From assembly GCF_001649575.2 (NCBI RefSeq), contig NC_051445.1, forward strand, positions 7,120,773-7,184,772: a stretch of DNA of 64,000 bases. The letters are read 5' to 3'. This document shows, piece by piece, positions 13,345-25,156 of the stretch. The stretch comes from Kryptolebias marmoratus. Its lineage: Eukaryota > Chordata > Actinopteri > Cyprinodontiformes > Rivulidae. Made by a program: the position numbers and the translations under genes. The number at the start of each line of letters is the position of its first letter. Positions within the stretch are counted from its first letter, which is position 1. The notes beneath the pieces were generated by a model. That model made no database searches. It had not been told where the DNA came from and was given only the letters and a program-made list of their open reading frames with translations.

Positions 13345-16300
13345 AAGGTGAACGTTTCCATATCAAAGTTTATTGCTGACATGCAAGTAGAGATCTGATG
13401 AAGTAGAAAAATATGTTTTTTTTATACAAATGTGTTTATCTGTACAATTATTCAGTTTTCTGTATACAGATGCCCATATCCAACCAAGCAGCTTACAACA
13501 CGTCCCATGGGGTTTAAACAACACCACGTTTCACATCCCGCACCAGGTTTACAGTTGGAACGGTCAGGAATATATCAGATATATGCTGACAACTTTACAA
13601 ATTTGTGGTATTATTCAGTTGAGGGGGGGCAGATTTGACTCAATGGGGGGAATTATTTTCAGTTTCAGTTGTTCTGACATACCTTACAAGTTTAAAATCG
13701 TGCAAAAAGTAACTTGTTTTCTACACAGTTAAACTATTTCCATGCTTTTCAGTCCACAACGCAGTTTACCAATACAGTTCAGTAAAACGATGAACATGGT
13801 CCAACCTATTAGCCTTCTGATCGGGGAAAGCGGTGAACAGTTACTGATCTGTACTCGTGTCTCATGGAAGATGGTGCTAAGACACTTTCTACAGACGTTC
13901 ACTTAATATCAGCACTCAGCAATGGCTACGGAGCTCAGAAAACAACCTTTTCTGATGAACCTAGACTACTACAATACTGCTGTATACCCATGGAATTCAC
14001 ATTGAGATGGGAGAAAGCCAACGGCTCTCTTTACGCATCATTTTAGCCTCCAGGTGTGATGGTTGACGGCCAACGTGGCCTAAAGTGTGTTGAAACAGAG
14101 TTGGTAAGTCACTGGGTGGAACTACTGTACATACAATTTGACTGCCACAGTCATGATGGTACATTATTTACATACTGACCAAAAGAGTGCAGTCTGGAGA
14201 GAATTTGGGGGCAATGGAAGAAAAATTAAGTCCAAAACCCCCTCCAATAAATCAAGATAACATGAAAAGGTTTTATTTATTTAAAAAATAGAACTATGCA
14301 GTCAGTCTTATTATTAGTGTAGCTTAAGTTTACCACAAACATGGCAAGAAAACAATTTAGTAATTCTAAGAAAGAAAAAAAAAATGCTACTCTTTCGTGA
14401 ACGTGTCAGTCAGGATAAAGATTTTGAAGGTTTAAGTGGAGCCACTGTTTGAGTGAACAATACTTCTTAAAGCTGAGAGAGCCGGGAGATGTGGAGCCTG
14501 CTTCACTGGCGTAAGTTACAACAATTATCAGCGATCAGATTTTAAGAAAAGTTTTAAACAGAAGGAAAGGTTGACTGTTTACAATCAATGTCTGTGATAC
14601 AAGCACCAGTGGTTTGAAAAAGGGGGAAAGTCGACACAAGTGAATAAATAAGTCAACATAAAACTCCCAAGGAAAAAAAAAGGAAAAAGACATTTGAAAA
14701 AGATTCAAAGGCTATGTTCATTCAATCAGTTTGAATATAAATAGGAGGAAGTCCAGAAAGCCTACAGCAGGTATCAATATGCAAAGGCAAGAAGCAGTGT
14801 ACAAATGTCTAACAGTCACTGAGTAGTAGCTTTGCCATGGTTTAAAGAATCATTGTGTAAAAGCAGAATTAATCAAAAAGCAAACCAAGCAACTACACTT
14901 AAAAATCTGTGAGTTATTTTTTCATTTACCTATGAAATATTACAGTACTCATTATCAGCCACTAGTTAGCCTCAGAAGAGCCTACGTAGTGAGATAAGAC
15001 AAGGATGTACAAGATGAGCTTGAGAGAGGGCTTCGGAGTGGCAACAAATATGTGATCTTTTCCAATCTTAAAGCATTTGTGTTAATTCTCAAAAAAAAAA
15101 ACATTCAGTCAAGCCCCATTTTAGCAGAGCCTGGTCTGGTTTTCACAGTGTCTGCCACAGCGGCAGGCCAGACAACAAAACACAATGAAAATTGGAAAAT
15201 AGCTTAAAGGGTCGCACAGTGTCAGAGGGTTAACAGCTCGACAGCTTAGGAGACACTTATTTTGCCTGACCCAAAACAGACACATCCACACACACACACA
15301 TGCACACACACTTGCAACACTCCTGGATACTGCAGATGTAGTAAAGCGTAGAATGACAGTTCACTTCACACTGAGAAACACTTATCCCATGACTGATTTT
15401 GATAAGAAGAAACAGGGAAGCTACCTGGAAGCCATTTCGTTCTAAATGAGTCTGAGAGTACCGGTTTCCTTGGCTAAGAATAAATTTAAGACAAGATTTT
15501 TGGCAAGGGAAACATGACAGTGCTGTATTGTGTCACTGTAGTAGCACGCTGGCACTGAGGAAGAGTTCCCATCAATATGCCTTGGCCTCATTCAGTTCTT
15601 GGCATTGTGACTCCCAGGTACCCCACACTAGCTGCCTAGATGCTAAGAATAGATTTCCACAGGGATGAGCAGAAGCAGGAGGACAAAGCATTATGCAAAT
15701 ATCAAAGTATGTGTATACATAAGCTTTGATATTCTTTCTTTTTTTCTTCAATGCAATTAGAGATAAAATGCTACTTATTCAGGTAAATGAAACAAAAGCT
15801 TATTCAGATTTTTAGAAACCACTGAAAAGGTTTCAAAACATATTGACTCCAACAGAAAACATTAATGCTTATGTCACTGATGGCATCAAGACTCCTTTGT
15901 TACAATCCCTTGTCTCAGGACAGTGAGCATGGGTTACCAACAGAGAAGAGGGACAAAGAGGTAGATTGATTTGAAATCAGAGTGGTGGACAGGACAAAGA
16001 TCATTTTCATCACAGGAAAACAGTAGAGAGGAAGAGTAACATCAGAGAAGGAAGGTGAAATGGAGGTATACATAGGAGAGACATCTGTGATCAAGTGACC
16101 TGACTTGAGGCAATACCGAACCACTGTGAAGAGAGGGGAGTTGCTACATGATTCTGGACCTGTATTGCTCAGGGGACCCAGAATTAAGGGGGGGTTACAA
16201 CAGGGAGATCTCAAAGGAGAAGGAAGGTGGGGTTTATAATATCTTTAACACTACAGGCAGAGCCTTGTGTCAGAGCCATGTGTGACTGTGCTAATGGGCT

Positions 16301-16612
16301 TGTTGCACAGTGACTGTGGGCGACCTGAGGACAAGGAACCTTTGGGTCAAAGTTTCGTCCAGGGCTTCGCGTGTTTCAGACTGGATCCAGACGGGGAGAG
16401 TGAAGCTCTGAGTTGGAAATGTGTTTTTCCTGCCCACCCTCTATCTGCTTCACCTAGCTTGCTAAAAACCCAAATGTTTGTCTCTCTGTCTGCAAGCTCA
16501 GGCAGGGGTCTCACGTGTGCAAGCTCAGTTTTGGGGCTTTCTTTGTTGGAGTCCTCTCTCGTCTCTGCAGGCGTCTTTACTTTCTGGGGAGGCTGGAGTG
16601 GGTGGCTGAAGG
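13345..16612 (-). other. stk40: Probable stk40 3' UTR
   Basis: This is the stretch downstream of the stk40 stop codon with no splice-supported coding exon on either strand. It is AT-rich, has short homopurine/homopyrimidine and CA runs (15,289-15,310), and contains AATAAA signals at 14,272 and 13,366. I infer that it is the 3' UTR because vertebrate STK40 transcripts are known for long 3' UTRs and no other gene is visible. The part between the two signals may be intergenic if the proximal one is used. Confidence 0.45.
13366..13371 (-). terminator. stk40: Distal poly(A) signal of stk40
   Basis: On the minus strand the sequence reads GTCAGCAATAAACTTTG, a canonical AATAAA, followed by GT/T-rich sequence (13,350-13,330). 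This would end the stk40 transcript near 13,345 and gives a 3' UTR of about 3.2 kb. A second AATAAA occurs at 14,272-14,277 and would give a shorter form. Assignment to stk40 is by position only. Confidence 0.5.
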
Positions 16613-19600
16613 CTATTTTCGAAGAAAACGTTGGGCAAGGATAGCAGCATCTAGTGGACTGACAGGCTGGGCGTCGTGGCCCAAACGCCTAACAGGTGGG
16701 ATGCTGCCGAACTGGCGGTTGGTGAGAAAGCTCTTGGATTCATGGCAAGTGTTCTTCTCTTCAGCCAGCAGCAGCTGCTGGCGCATGTAGTTCTCAAAAT
16801 CGTACTGTGAAGACTCTTCAATCACCTTGGCCTGGGTGAGAAACCACATTCAGAACACTGCATTGTATTTACTGTGGTAAAACTGATAGCATATAAAAAC
16901 TTACATGGGGTAAAATAACTGTTTCTTTTGAAAATGAAGTTTTAGATGAGAAGTTGTGAATATTAGCATTGAGCACAGGCCTCTTAAGAGCAATCTTTCT
17001 CTAAAATCTTACCTCTTGCAGATGTTCTGGGTGATTGAGCTGATCATCAATATCTGGAACCACCTGTAAAGGCCCACTCATCGATGAAACAGACTGCCTG
17101 TGAATAAATAAATACAACAGCATGATTAGCTTAGTAACAGTGTTGTCCAATTAGTTCACAGCCAGCAGCAGAACACAACGCCTCACATACAACCTAAACT
17201 GCCTTGTGTGCTGAACAACTCAGCTGCATTTAAAGAATTTGAAACAACACATAATAATGCAGTTTTCCAAATATCCAGCAGAGGGTGTATTTACCACGAG
17301 GCAATGATGGCACTAAGGGACTCCAGCACTTCTCCTGCAGTCAGCCTCTGCTGTGGGTCCAGCACGAGCAGCTTTCGAATGAGGCACACCGTGTTCTCTG
17401 ACACACGACCATCTCTGTAAGAAAGAACAAAAAAGGCTAGTTTATTAACATAAAATGTAAGAAAACTACAAGGTCAATTTATAAGTTAGAAAACTGAACA
17501 TAAATATTAGATCGTCAGCCAATGCATTGAGAATAACCATTTCAGTCAAGGTCTGTACACCTTGCTGATGTCACAAAATCTGCTTTAATCCCAGGATTAG
17601 AATATAAAAGAGAAAAAATTCTGTATAAACACACACAGATTAAGTTAGTCCGAATAAGAACTCTGACAGTTGCTGTCTGAATGAACATGAATGTGTTGAC
17701 TCTGTGCTGTTAGAGTGATGTGGTTCTAATGCTTTATATAAATCACACCAGGTTACAGACTCACTCTGGGATGGAGTACTCTGCAGCCTTGATCTTACGG
17801 AAGAGTTCTTGAGGTATGCTATCATAAAAAGGAAACTGGCCATACAGCATGGTGAACAGAACTACGCCAAGGGCCCACATGTCGCTGGGCTTACCACGGT
17901 ACGGACGACCTGCAGACAGGATGAAGAGGGGATCAGAGACTGTTGTTTAGAATTCAAAAAGAATGTACAGAATGGTTCGTGTGCAGGTTAGACATCAATG
18001 GTGATATTATTTTAGAGAAATAAAACTTTATGTCTTTATGACTCAGGAGTGATCAAGCACGTAATCAGTTCAATCCCTGTCAAACAACCAAGTTTAATGA
18101 TTAAACAAACCAGCAAACAGAAAAGAACGCACTGACTCAACATCTATATAGCGTACCAGAAATTCTAAGAACCATAAGCAGATCCAGGGGTGAACCCGGC
18201 CAGCATTTCTGTCCACTGAAGCTCCATCGTAAAGTAGCTGGATGCAGTTTTTTGTTTGTTTTGTTTTGGGGTTTTTTAAAGCAGGCACTATTTGGTTCCT
18301 AACTTGGAAAATCAGATCTCCCACTGCTCAGAACAAGTCTGATTTTATTTTATTTTTGTTCAAAACTAACAAAACAAAAACCCCTGAGATAATTAGACTG
18401 GAGCTGATGAGGGTGTAACATCATAGATGTGCATTACCATAGCCTGTGTGTTACAGCCAGCAAGGCGACAGCAACAGCAGTGAGCAATTATGTTAAAGCT
18501 TGTGTGACACACACACACACACAGGCGGGGGATGGGAGTAGTTTCCCTCTAGTGAGTCATCAGTGCATGAGTCACTGATGCTCTGTTTAATTGTGTGCCT
18601 GTCACGTTATGCTGATATGTACGTGAAGGTTTTATCTACAGTTTTCAACTGGTTGGACAGGAAAGATGTGTGTTTGAAATCAGTCTAAATCTTGCACATT
18701 TTACAGGATGTTTGCTAGAAAACCAGTGACTAAACTGATGCAAGTAGAGTCTTCCATGGAAGAGCCCCCTCAAATACTGGTGTTACTGGTGTGCAGCAAC
18801 TCATACATGACCCATTTACTTGGACAATGAGCATTATAAAGCTGAACAATAAAAATGTATTCACACTTTGTTCAGACTAAAACTGTTTCATAAAGAGGAA
18901 GATGGCTTCCTCTGCAGACACCATACATGAGAAAATGCAACATCACCATGATTACAAAAAAAGGCATTTGCCAGTCCAAGATTGCAACACAGCCTTCTTC
19001 TGATTGCTTAATAAATGGAAATTCAAACAGAAGACTGACTGCTAATGTTACGCAACGCAATAAGAATTCCAGGATCCTCTCTAGACTCAAATCCGAAAGG
19101 GTGACTTCTCTTACCAGAATTCTCGAGTCAGACATTGTGACAAGTGTGTTGCACCAATGTATTTCACGTGAAGTTGCAGCACATCAGTTCTATTTTGCCT
19201 CACCTTTAACACTTGTGATGACATTTTCGCACTTGCTTACACATGGGTCAATAAAAGCAGACGTGAGACTGATGGGACAGGTTTTGTATGGTGTCAAAAG
19301 CAGCAGTACACTTCTTCTAACAAATAACTGTCTGACAGAAAACCCAAACCCTTCTCATGTAAAAAAAAAAAAAAAAAAAGCAACTTATTGGATACCTGCA
19401 ATGTAGCTGAAAAAGAACACGTGTGTGACATATTCTTCACTCACCACTTAACACATCAGGACTTATGTAGGCAGGACTCCCTCGCTGGTCTTTCAGCAGG
19501 TCATCCTCACTCACCAGATGCTTTCCCAGGCAGAAGTTAGTGATGGTGATGCGGTGAGTCCTTTAAACAGAAAAACAAAAACAGAAAACTTAAAATTCTA

Positions 19601-21595
19601 TATAGCTCTAATAAAGACTTCTTCAGGATGACAGACAAATACAGCGTTTGTTGGCTCAACAATGTTGGCACAGCTCCTTGAAAAATAAATATTCAAGGAA
19701 ACATTCAAGTTTCTGAAAAACATTTCTGCCAACCTATATGATTTTTAGTTTAAGAAGAATATATATTTTTTTTAATATGGAGGGTCATTAGACTAATTCA
19801 TATAGATCATTGAGTATTTAGTTCAAAGCATGTATTCCTTCTTCCCCCACATGGTCTACAAAATCTTTATTGCTTTTCAAAAAAAAGTAAGTTCAAGATC
19901 AACAGTGAGGTTTTAGCCCCATATTTTCATACAGATGTTTTAGGAACAAAATGGCATCTCTTGTGTTTTAAAAGTTCTATAAAACCAGGTCCATTTAATT
20001 AGTTTGCGCCTACAGAAATGTGTTAATAAGAAATAGGTCATCAAAATAAATTTAGTTTGCCTATGACAGAGTGAAACCAGATTTCATTAAAGCCGTGCTT
20101 TTGCTGTAGAGGGAAAAAAAGTGCAGTTTGACAAACATATGAGTCAGCCTGTGGCTTATGATAATTGTTGCAATGACTAAGCCTGCATGGAGATGTGTTG
20201 GAAATTGAATATATATAAAACTTGAGAAGATCTGAAATATGTACACAAACATGCAACTTCAAGTACACCCACACAATCACTCCCATGGTGAACAGGGGCA
20301 CACACACAGACACACACAAAGCAGCTACCACTGTCTATGGCGTAGTCCTCTCTGCATCACGCTTTTCACCCACATCCGCTTTCTAAAAAGCCTGAGGTCA
20401 ACAGCTTCCTTTATTCTCTCTCACTTTCACACCCTGGTCCATCACATATTCACTGCTCCCTTTGCCATGTCTGGAGCCAATTCCTGCGAAACACTCTTCA
20501 ACCAAATGCGCCAATCTCAACCCTCCCTGCAGAACATTCACTCTGCATAATTTCTGCTTCTTATGTGATCCAACCCTTTTAACTGCTTTTGCTGTTGAAT
20601 ACTCAATAACCATGCAGTGGCCTTGTGAACTGCACGAGGATCGGCAGACGGAGAGGAGCGTGATGCTTCAAGGACCCTCCACATAAAAGCTTCCTTTATG
20701 AAGGAGTCTGTTCTTTTGTCTGTGTGCACCACAACCCAGGCCTCTATTCTTGCACCGGAGATTGGATAAATGAAATTGCATGTTTGCCTTGTGAGGCAAG
20801 ACTCCCTGAGGACTGCAGAGAGACCACACCGTCTCTGCTTCCTGGTCACATGACTCCGGGTAAGTCAGGAAACCAGAGACCTAAACACCCCCGATGACTT
20901 CTCCTTTCCGACCCACAATAAAAATATACCAGCTGACGAGAAGGGAGGTTAAACTCAGGGCAACTTCTTCATAAACCAGCAAATATTGTTTCCCAGAACT
21001 GCTAGGGAAATGCAATTTAAACAGCGTTATTAACCCAAAAGTTTTAGTATAGCAGGTTTTTAATTCTTTGAATAGTGAATGGTATTGCAACATAGATTTC
21101 ATTTGTTGCCACATTAAAAAATGTGAATGTTATAGATAAGACCTTTAGGCAGCATACATCCATATATGGCTCTTAATCTATAAAAATTGACAGGATGTCA
21201 TTATAACTCAAAATTTATTGTCAGTGAATCTGTAGATCAATTTATGACATCCTGGTTTCAAAACGGTGGCTTTGTGAAAGGAAATCATATCTTTCTTGCA
21301 AAAACTGCTGAGCTTAGTTGCATTGGTGTTTTCCCCAGAATGTTGACAAGCAGCGCAGGAGGAGAGTTAGTTTTGAATCAGTATGCCTCTAGGTTGACTA
21401 TGTTTTCCCACACTGACTGTACATTTCACACACATCTGGAACGGGATGACAAGAAGCCATAAAAAGTGCTGCATGTAGTGACTTCCCCACTAAAATGCTT
21501 TTGTCGGAACAGGGCTGCATTGTAAAAAAGATAAAATGAAAAGAGAGAAAACAAACAGAACATGGGGTAAATAAATGTTGACTATCGGCGTAGAC

Positions 21596-21642
<47 letters not shown>

Positions 21643-24600
21643 TGAGAGAGAGAGAGAGACTTGCACTGTGGTGAGTCAGCTCTAAGCTATTGGGCCTTTG
21701 GCATGCCTCTCCTTTGTCTCCAGCTGGGACGGAGTGTTCCGCTCGTCTGATCCTCTCCCCACCACCCTCGTCCCCTGGCCAAAACACTCTCCCATTTCAT
21801 CACTAACGCCACTACTGCTTTTACTGCTGCTGCTGGTAGTGGGGGTTAAGGTTGCTGATGCAGAGGACTCAGAGTGTGTATGCAATAATAAAAAAATAAA
21901 TAAATATGCCAGTGGGGTGACATCTAAATGCACGTACTACTCTTATTTAAATCACGTGGAAAAAAGTTGATGAGTTTCTGCAGCTTAAGTATGATTATCA
22001 TCACTTTATATCTGGTAGTCAAGAAACTGAGGACAAAGCTTGATTTGGATCAAATTTTATGCACCTTCTCAAACTGCAAGTACACATATCACTCCAATTT
22101 GTGTAAATAGTGAAACAAAACAGTCATCACATTTATGCATGCAGAGGTAATATTTACCAGTTCCAAATTCAATATATTTTGCACTGTTGATTCTGTCGCC
22201 AATATTTGATGTACATGAATCTAAACACAACAGCAAACAACTGAGAATAATCTCACTCTTGGCCAAAGAATGTGACCCCTGTCTGGGTTTAAAGCTTAAT
22301 GCTCACTGGATACGGGCTGCTGGGGCCACAGAGGCATCTTGCACATAACTGTGCAAACTAAAATGCCAGAACTTCCACAAAAGGTGAGATTATTCGCTGG
22401 TGAACTGACTGACAAGACCAGAGCAAGGCCTGAGCACAGTCTTACCGTTTGTTCAGCACCATGTTTCCAAGCTTGAGGTCTCTATGCACAATGTTTTTCT
22501 ACAGACAGGAAAAAGAGAAGGAAAAAAGAAAGTACGGTCACGTTGCGCTCAGTGAATCACTGGTACAATAAGTTCGTTTCTGGGAGTGGCACACAAGCTT
22601 GGGAAATGAGTAATCAGAAAAATGTGGAACCAACAAACAATAACAAAGCATTTTCTCCTTCAGTTAACCAAAAACTCTGTAGTATGAAAGTATTCTCCAT
22701 TGAAGAAAAATTAAAGAGCATAAGCAGAATGAACACCTTTTTCAAAAAGAGAAGTTGTCTTGGACTAGTCCGTGCACCTCTGACTTACTTTATGAAGGGC
22801 TTCTACCACACGCACCACATCGTAGAAAATGATAATGGCTTCACGCTCGCTCAGTCGTTTCTCCTTTATGACATAATGCTGGAGATTAATCAGATCTGCC
22901 GTCTTGTCACTGAAATCGTGCGCACACAGGCAGTCCAGTACAAGGCAAATTCGCTTCTTCATCTTGCGGACTTTGTTGGCCTCCGTGTCCTCCACTATTT
23001 CATAGGCTCGATCCTGATGAAAAATAAACAGAATGAAGGGTGAGAAACACATTTTTGAGAGGACAGAATCATTTGTGTGTTTCAGATGAACTTTCTGTCA
23101 GTGTCCAATCGATATATTGTGGGGCGTCCACAAATGCATCAAATAGAGTGGATTTATTCTCTGAACTGAAGGATCAAGCAAACTTCCATTATTCAACAGC
23201 CTGCATGTAGCTGACATGAGTAAGACATCTGCCCAACCACAGTGAGTGCTTTAAAAAAAAGATGAGAAAGATGAGAAAGGTCATTCCTATTTTTCAAGCT
23301 CAAACGATGTTTTTTTTTTTTTTAGATGCAGTTGGCACCTCTGAAAGAATACATTATGAACTGGTTCTCTGACAGTGTAGCTCCACTGGAATATTCTAAT
23401 CAATACTGCAAACCTAAATGATTCAGGTGGCATGGCTCAATGCTGCTATTCTGAGAGCATCAGAGTGAAATGGACAGGATATGAAAGAAAGGGTGAGAGA
23501 GCTGATGGAACAATAACAAAGTTAGAGAAGGCAGGTGGGGGGGCTTCATTATGAATGGATGAGGCTGTGAACAAAGAATGACTGCAGATAAATATAACTT
23601 TTAATGACACTTCCATATCGCTACTGAAACAATCTTGATAAGGAAAGTAAGAACAGCTGGCTTGACTAACACTGAGCTGATAAGACTGGGCTGTTTGCTG
23701 CACAAGCATAATGGAAATTTACTCTAAAGTGAAAATTAGGTGACAGAATCTTTTCTAAAAAAAGGGATTTTGTTCCATATCAATATCAGTTGCACAAAAT
23801 TATGCCCCACACTGTGCCGAGTAATGCACCAAAAACAATGATACATTTAAAAAAAAATTAAATTTACAACATTATATGTTTAAGAATATATTGCAAATAT
23901 CTATGTACCTGGAAGAGGCCATGATGGTGGACCACCCCGTCCTGGTTGTGCAACAGAGAAAGCAAAGAATATTCTGTGTGCAGCAGCATCTTCCCCTGTC
24001 TCTCCTCCTGAGTCTCCCCTGCAGAGTCGACTCGCTCCTCCAGTGTCAGGATCTGACAACAAGGAAAACATCAGGTCACAAAAAAAAAAAGATTTGAAAA
24101 GAGGACAGAAAAAAAACTGATATAGAGGTTATCTTAAATTAAGGAATTGAACTGAATCTAAACCTGAAGCATTGGGATTCCAGGTAAACTAGTTCCTTAC
24201 TTTCCTTTCTCCCCTATTATCGCTTTAAAGCCCTCTACATTGTGAAAAAACACTGGAAAAACCCAACAAAAACACTGCCTGGCTAATGTTTTGTTGTTTG
24301 TGCCAGACTTGAAAGAGGGGCAATAAAATGTACACAAAAAAGGGTCAAAGGTTCAAAGGTCCAATGGGACATTATAGCTTTTGTTCTGACTGATTTGCTT
24401 GATTTAAAACTGATTTTTTTTTTAGGAAATACACAAATAGGAGAACAAAACAAAGTTCTGATCCTGATGGACTTACTTTGAGCTGATAGAAATCATCTGT
24501 GCCATCTTTTCTGGCCAAACACTGAACTATGCTCGGCACCGGTGAGTTGCCCAAGCGAGGACCTGCAAGGATAAGAGAAGGAACAGCTGCATGACCAAAA

Positions 24601-25156
24601 GGCAGTCTAAACGCCTGAGCATGTGCTCTCACCGCAGCTCATTAAAGGCTGCATGTGCATTTACCCATTAACACCACAAGTGCAATGTTTTCTTTGGCAC
24701 CAGGTAATGCAAATAGTTGAAGCTTTGGAGCAGAAAACCAACACATTTCAGACTATGAGAAAGAAAAACATTTTCCAGAGCGAAGAAAACAATCTCGCCC
24801 CAAGTAAGACCTTTCTGGCTAATATAATGGGGATCAGCAAAATTCTTCAAATTCTTGTCTCATGCGTGCTACAATATACTCACATAAGTACCCCACAACT
24901 CACACAAGGTTTTCCCAAATTTCCTGTACAGGTTAGGTATGGTAACAATGCACTTAATCCACAAGTGATCCACTTACTAAATTTTTTGTGTACAATTTTA
25001 ATGGTAAGCTGATGAGCAAACATAAGTAAATTTCATACCAAGGACGAAGGGGCCTGCTCTCTTTGCGTTACTGCCAGATATCCCAGGACAATGCAGCTTG
25101 CTGGCTCTGCCTGATGTCTCTCCAGCTCCCCTCTCTGAAGAGCGCCGCTTGGACAT
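16613..25156 (-). CDS. stk40: Serine/threonine pseudokinase STK40 (SgK495/SHIK)
   Basis: Ten coding exons join in frame into 436 codons (human is 435): 25039-25156, 24477-24562, 23909-24052, 22789-23013, 22446-22498, 19445-19560, 17765-17909, 17295-17414, 17013-17097 and 16613-16831. The start is the only in-frame ATG after the acceptor at 25,166 and gives MSKRRSSERGAGETS, as in the family. The protein is a Tribbles-related pseudokinase. It keeps the catalytic-loop HRDLKLGN (residues 196-203), but the metal-binding DFG is NFC (217-219), APE is SPD (242-244), and there is no glycine-rich loop at GPRLGNSP. The C-terminal segment has VVPD (348-351), which resembles the VP-D/E motif bound by the COP1 ubiquitin ligase, and ends in the conserved AILAQRFLRK. 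In mammals STK40 acts as a COP1 adaptor affecting differentiation and metabolism. Family identity is certain; the role in this fish is inferred. Confidence 0.96.
21597..21659. repeat. (TG)n(GA)n microsatellite
   Basis: A TG run of about 44 bp (21,597-21,640) is followed by a GA run (21,645-21,659). It lies inside the large stk40 intron between the exons at 22,446 and 19,560. Likely polymorphic. Confidence 0.95.

Larger units (their letters stand above)
1..13345. other. Left intergenic region, no supported gene
   Basis: I read both strands of this stretch for exons with splice sites or recognisable protein families and found none. Open frames are short, low in complexity and unlike any family I know. 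The only structure I can name is a member of the CGCC-hairpin repeat family near 9,279-9,630 and a tRNA-derived SINE at 10,779-11,134. The region lies beyond the apparent 3' end of stk40 at about 13,345. Distant regulatory sequence or a short non-coding RNA cannot be excluded by eye. Confidence 0.6.

Noticed and set aside
20338..20870. Relatively GC-rich block in the large stk40 intron considered as a nested gene
   Set aside because: Frames on both strands are short, with no domain and no consistent acceptor-donor pairs.
22543..23043. 166-codon plus-strand frame
   Set aside because: It is antisense to the stk40 exon at 22,789-23,013 and flanking intron, so it is a shadow of the real exon.
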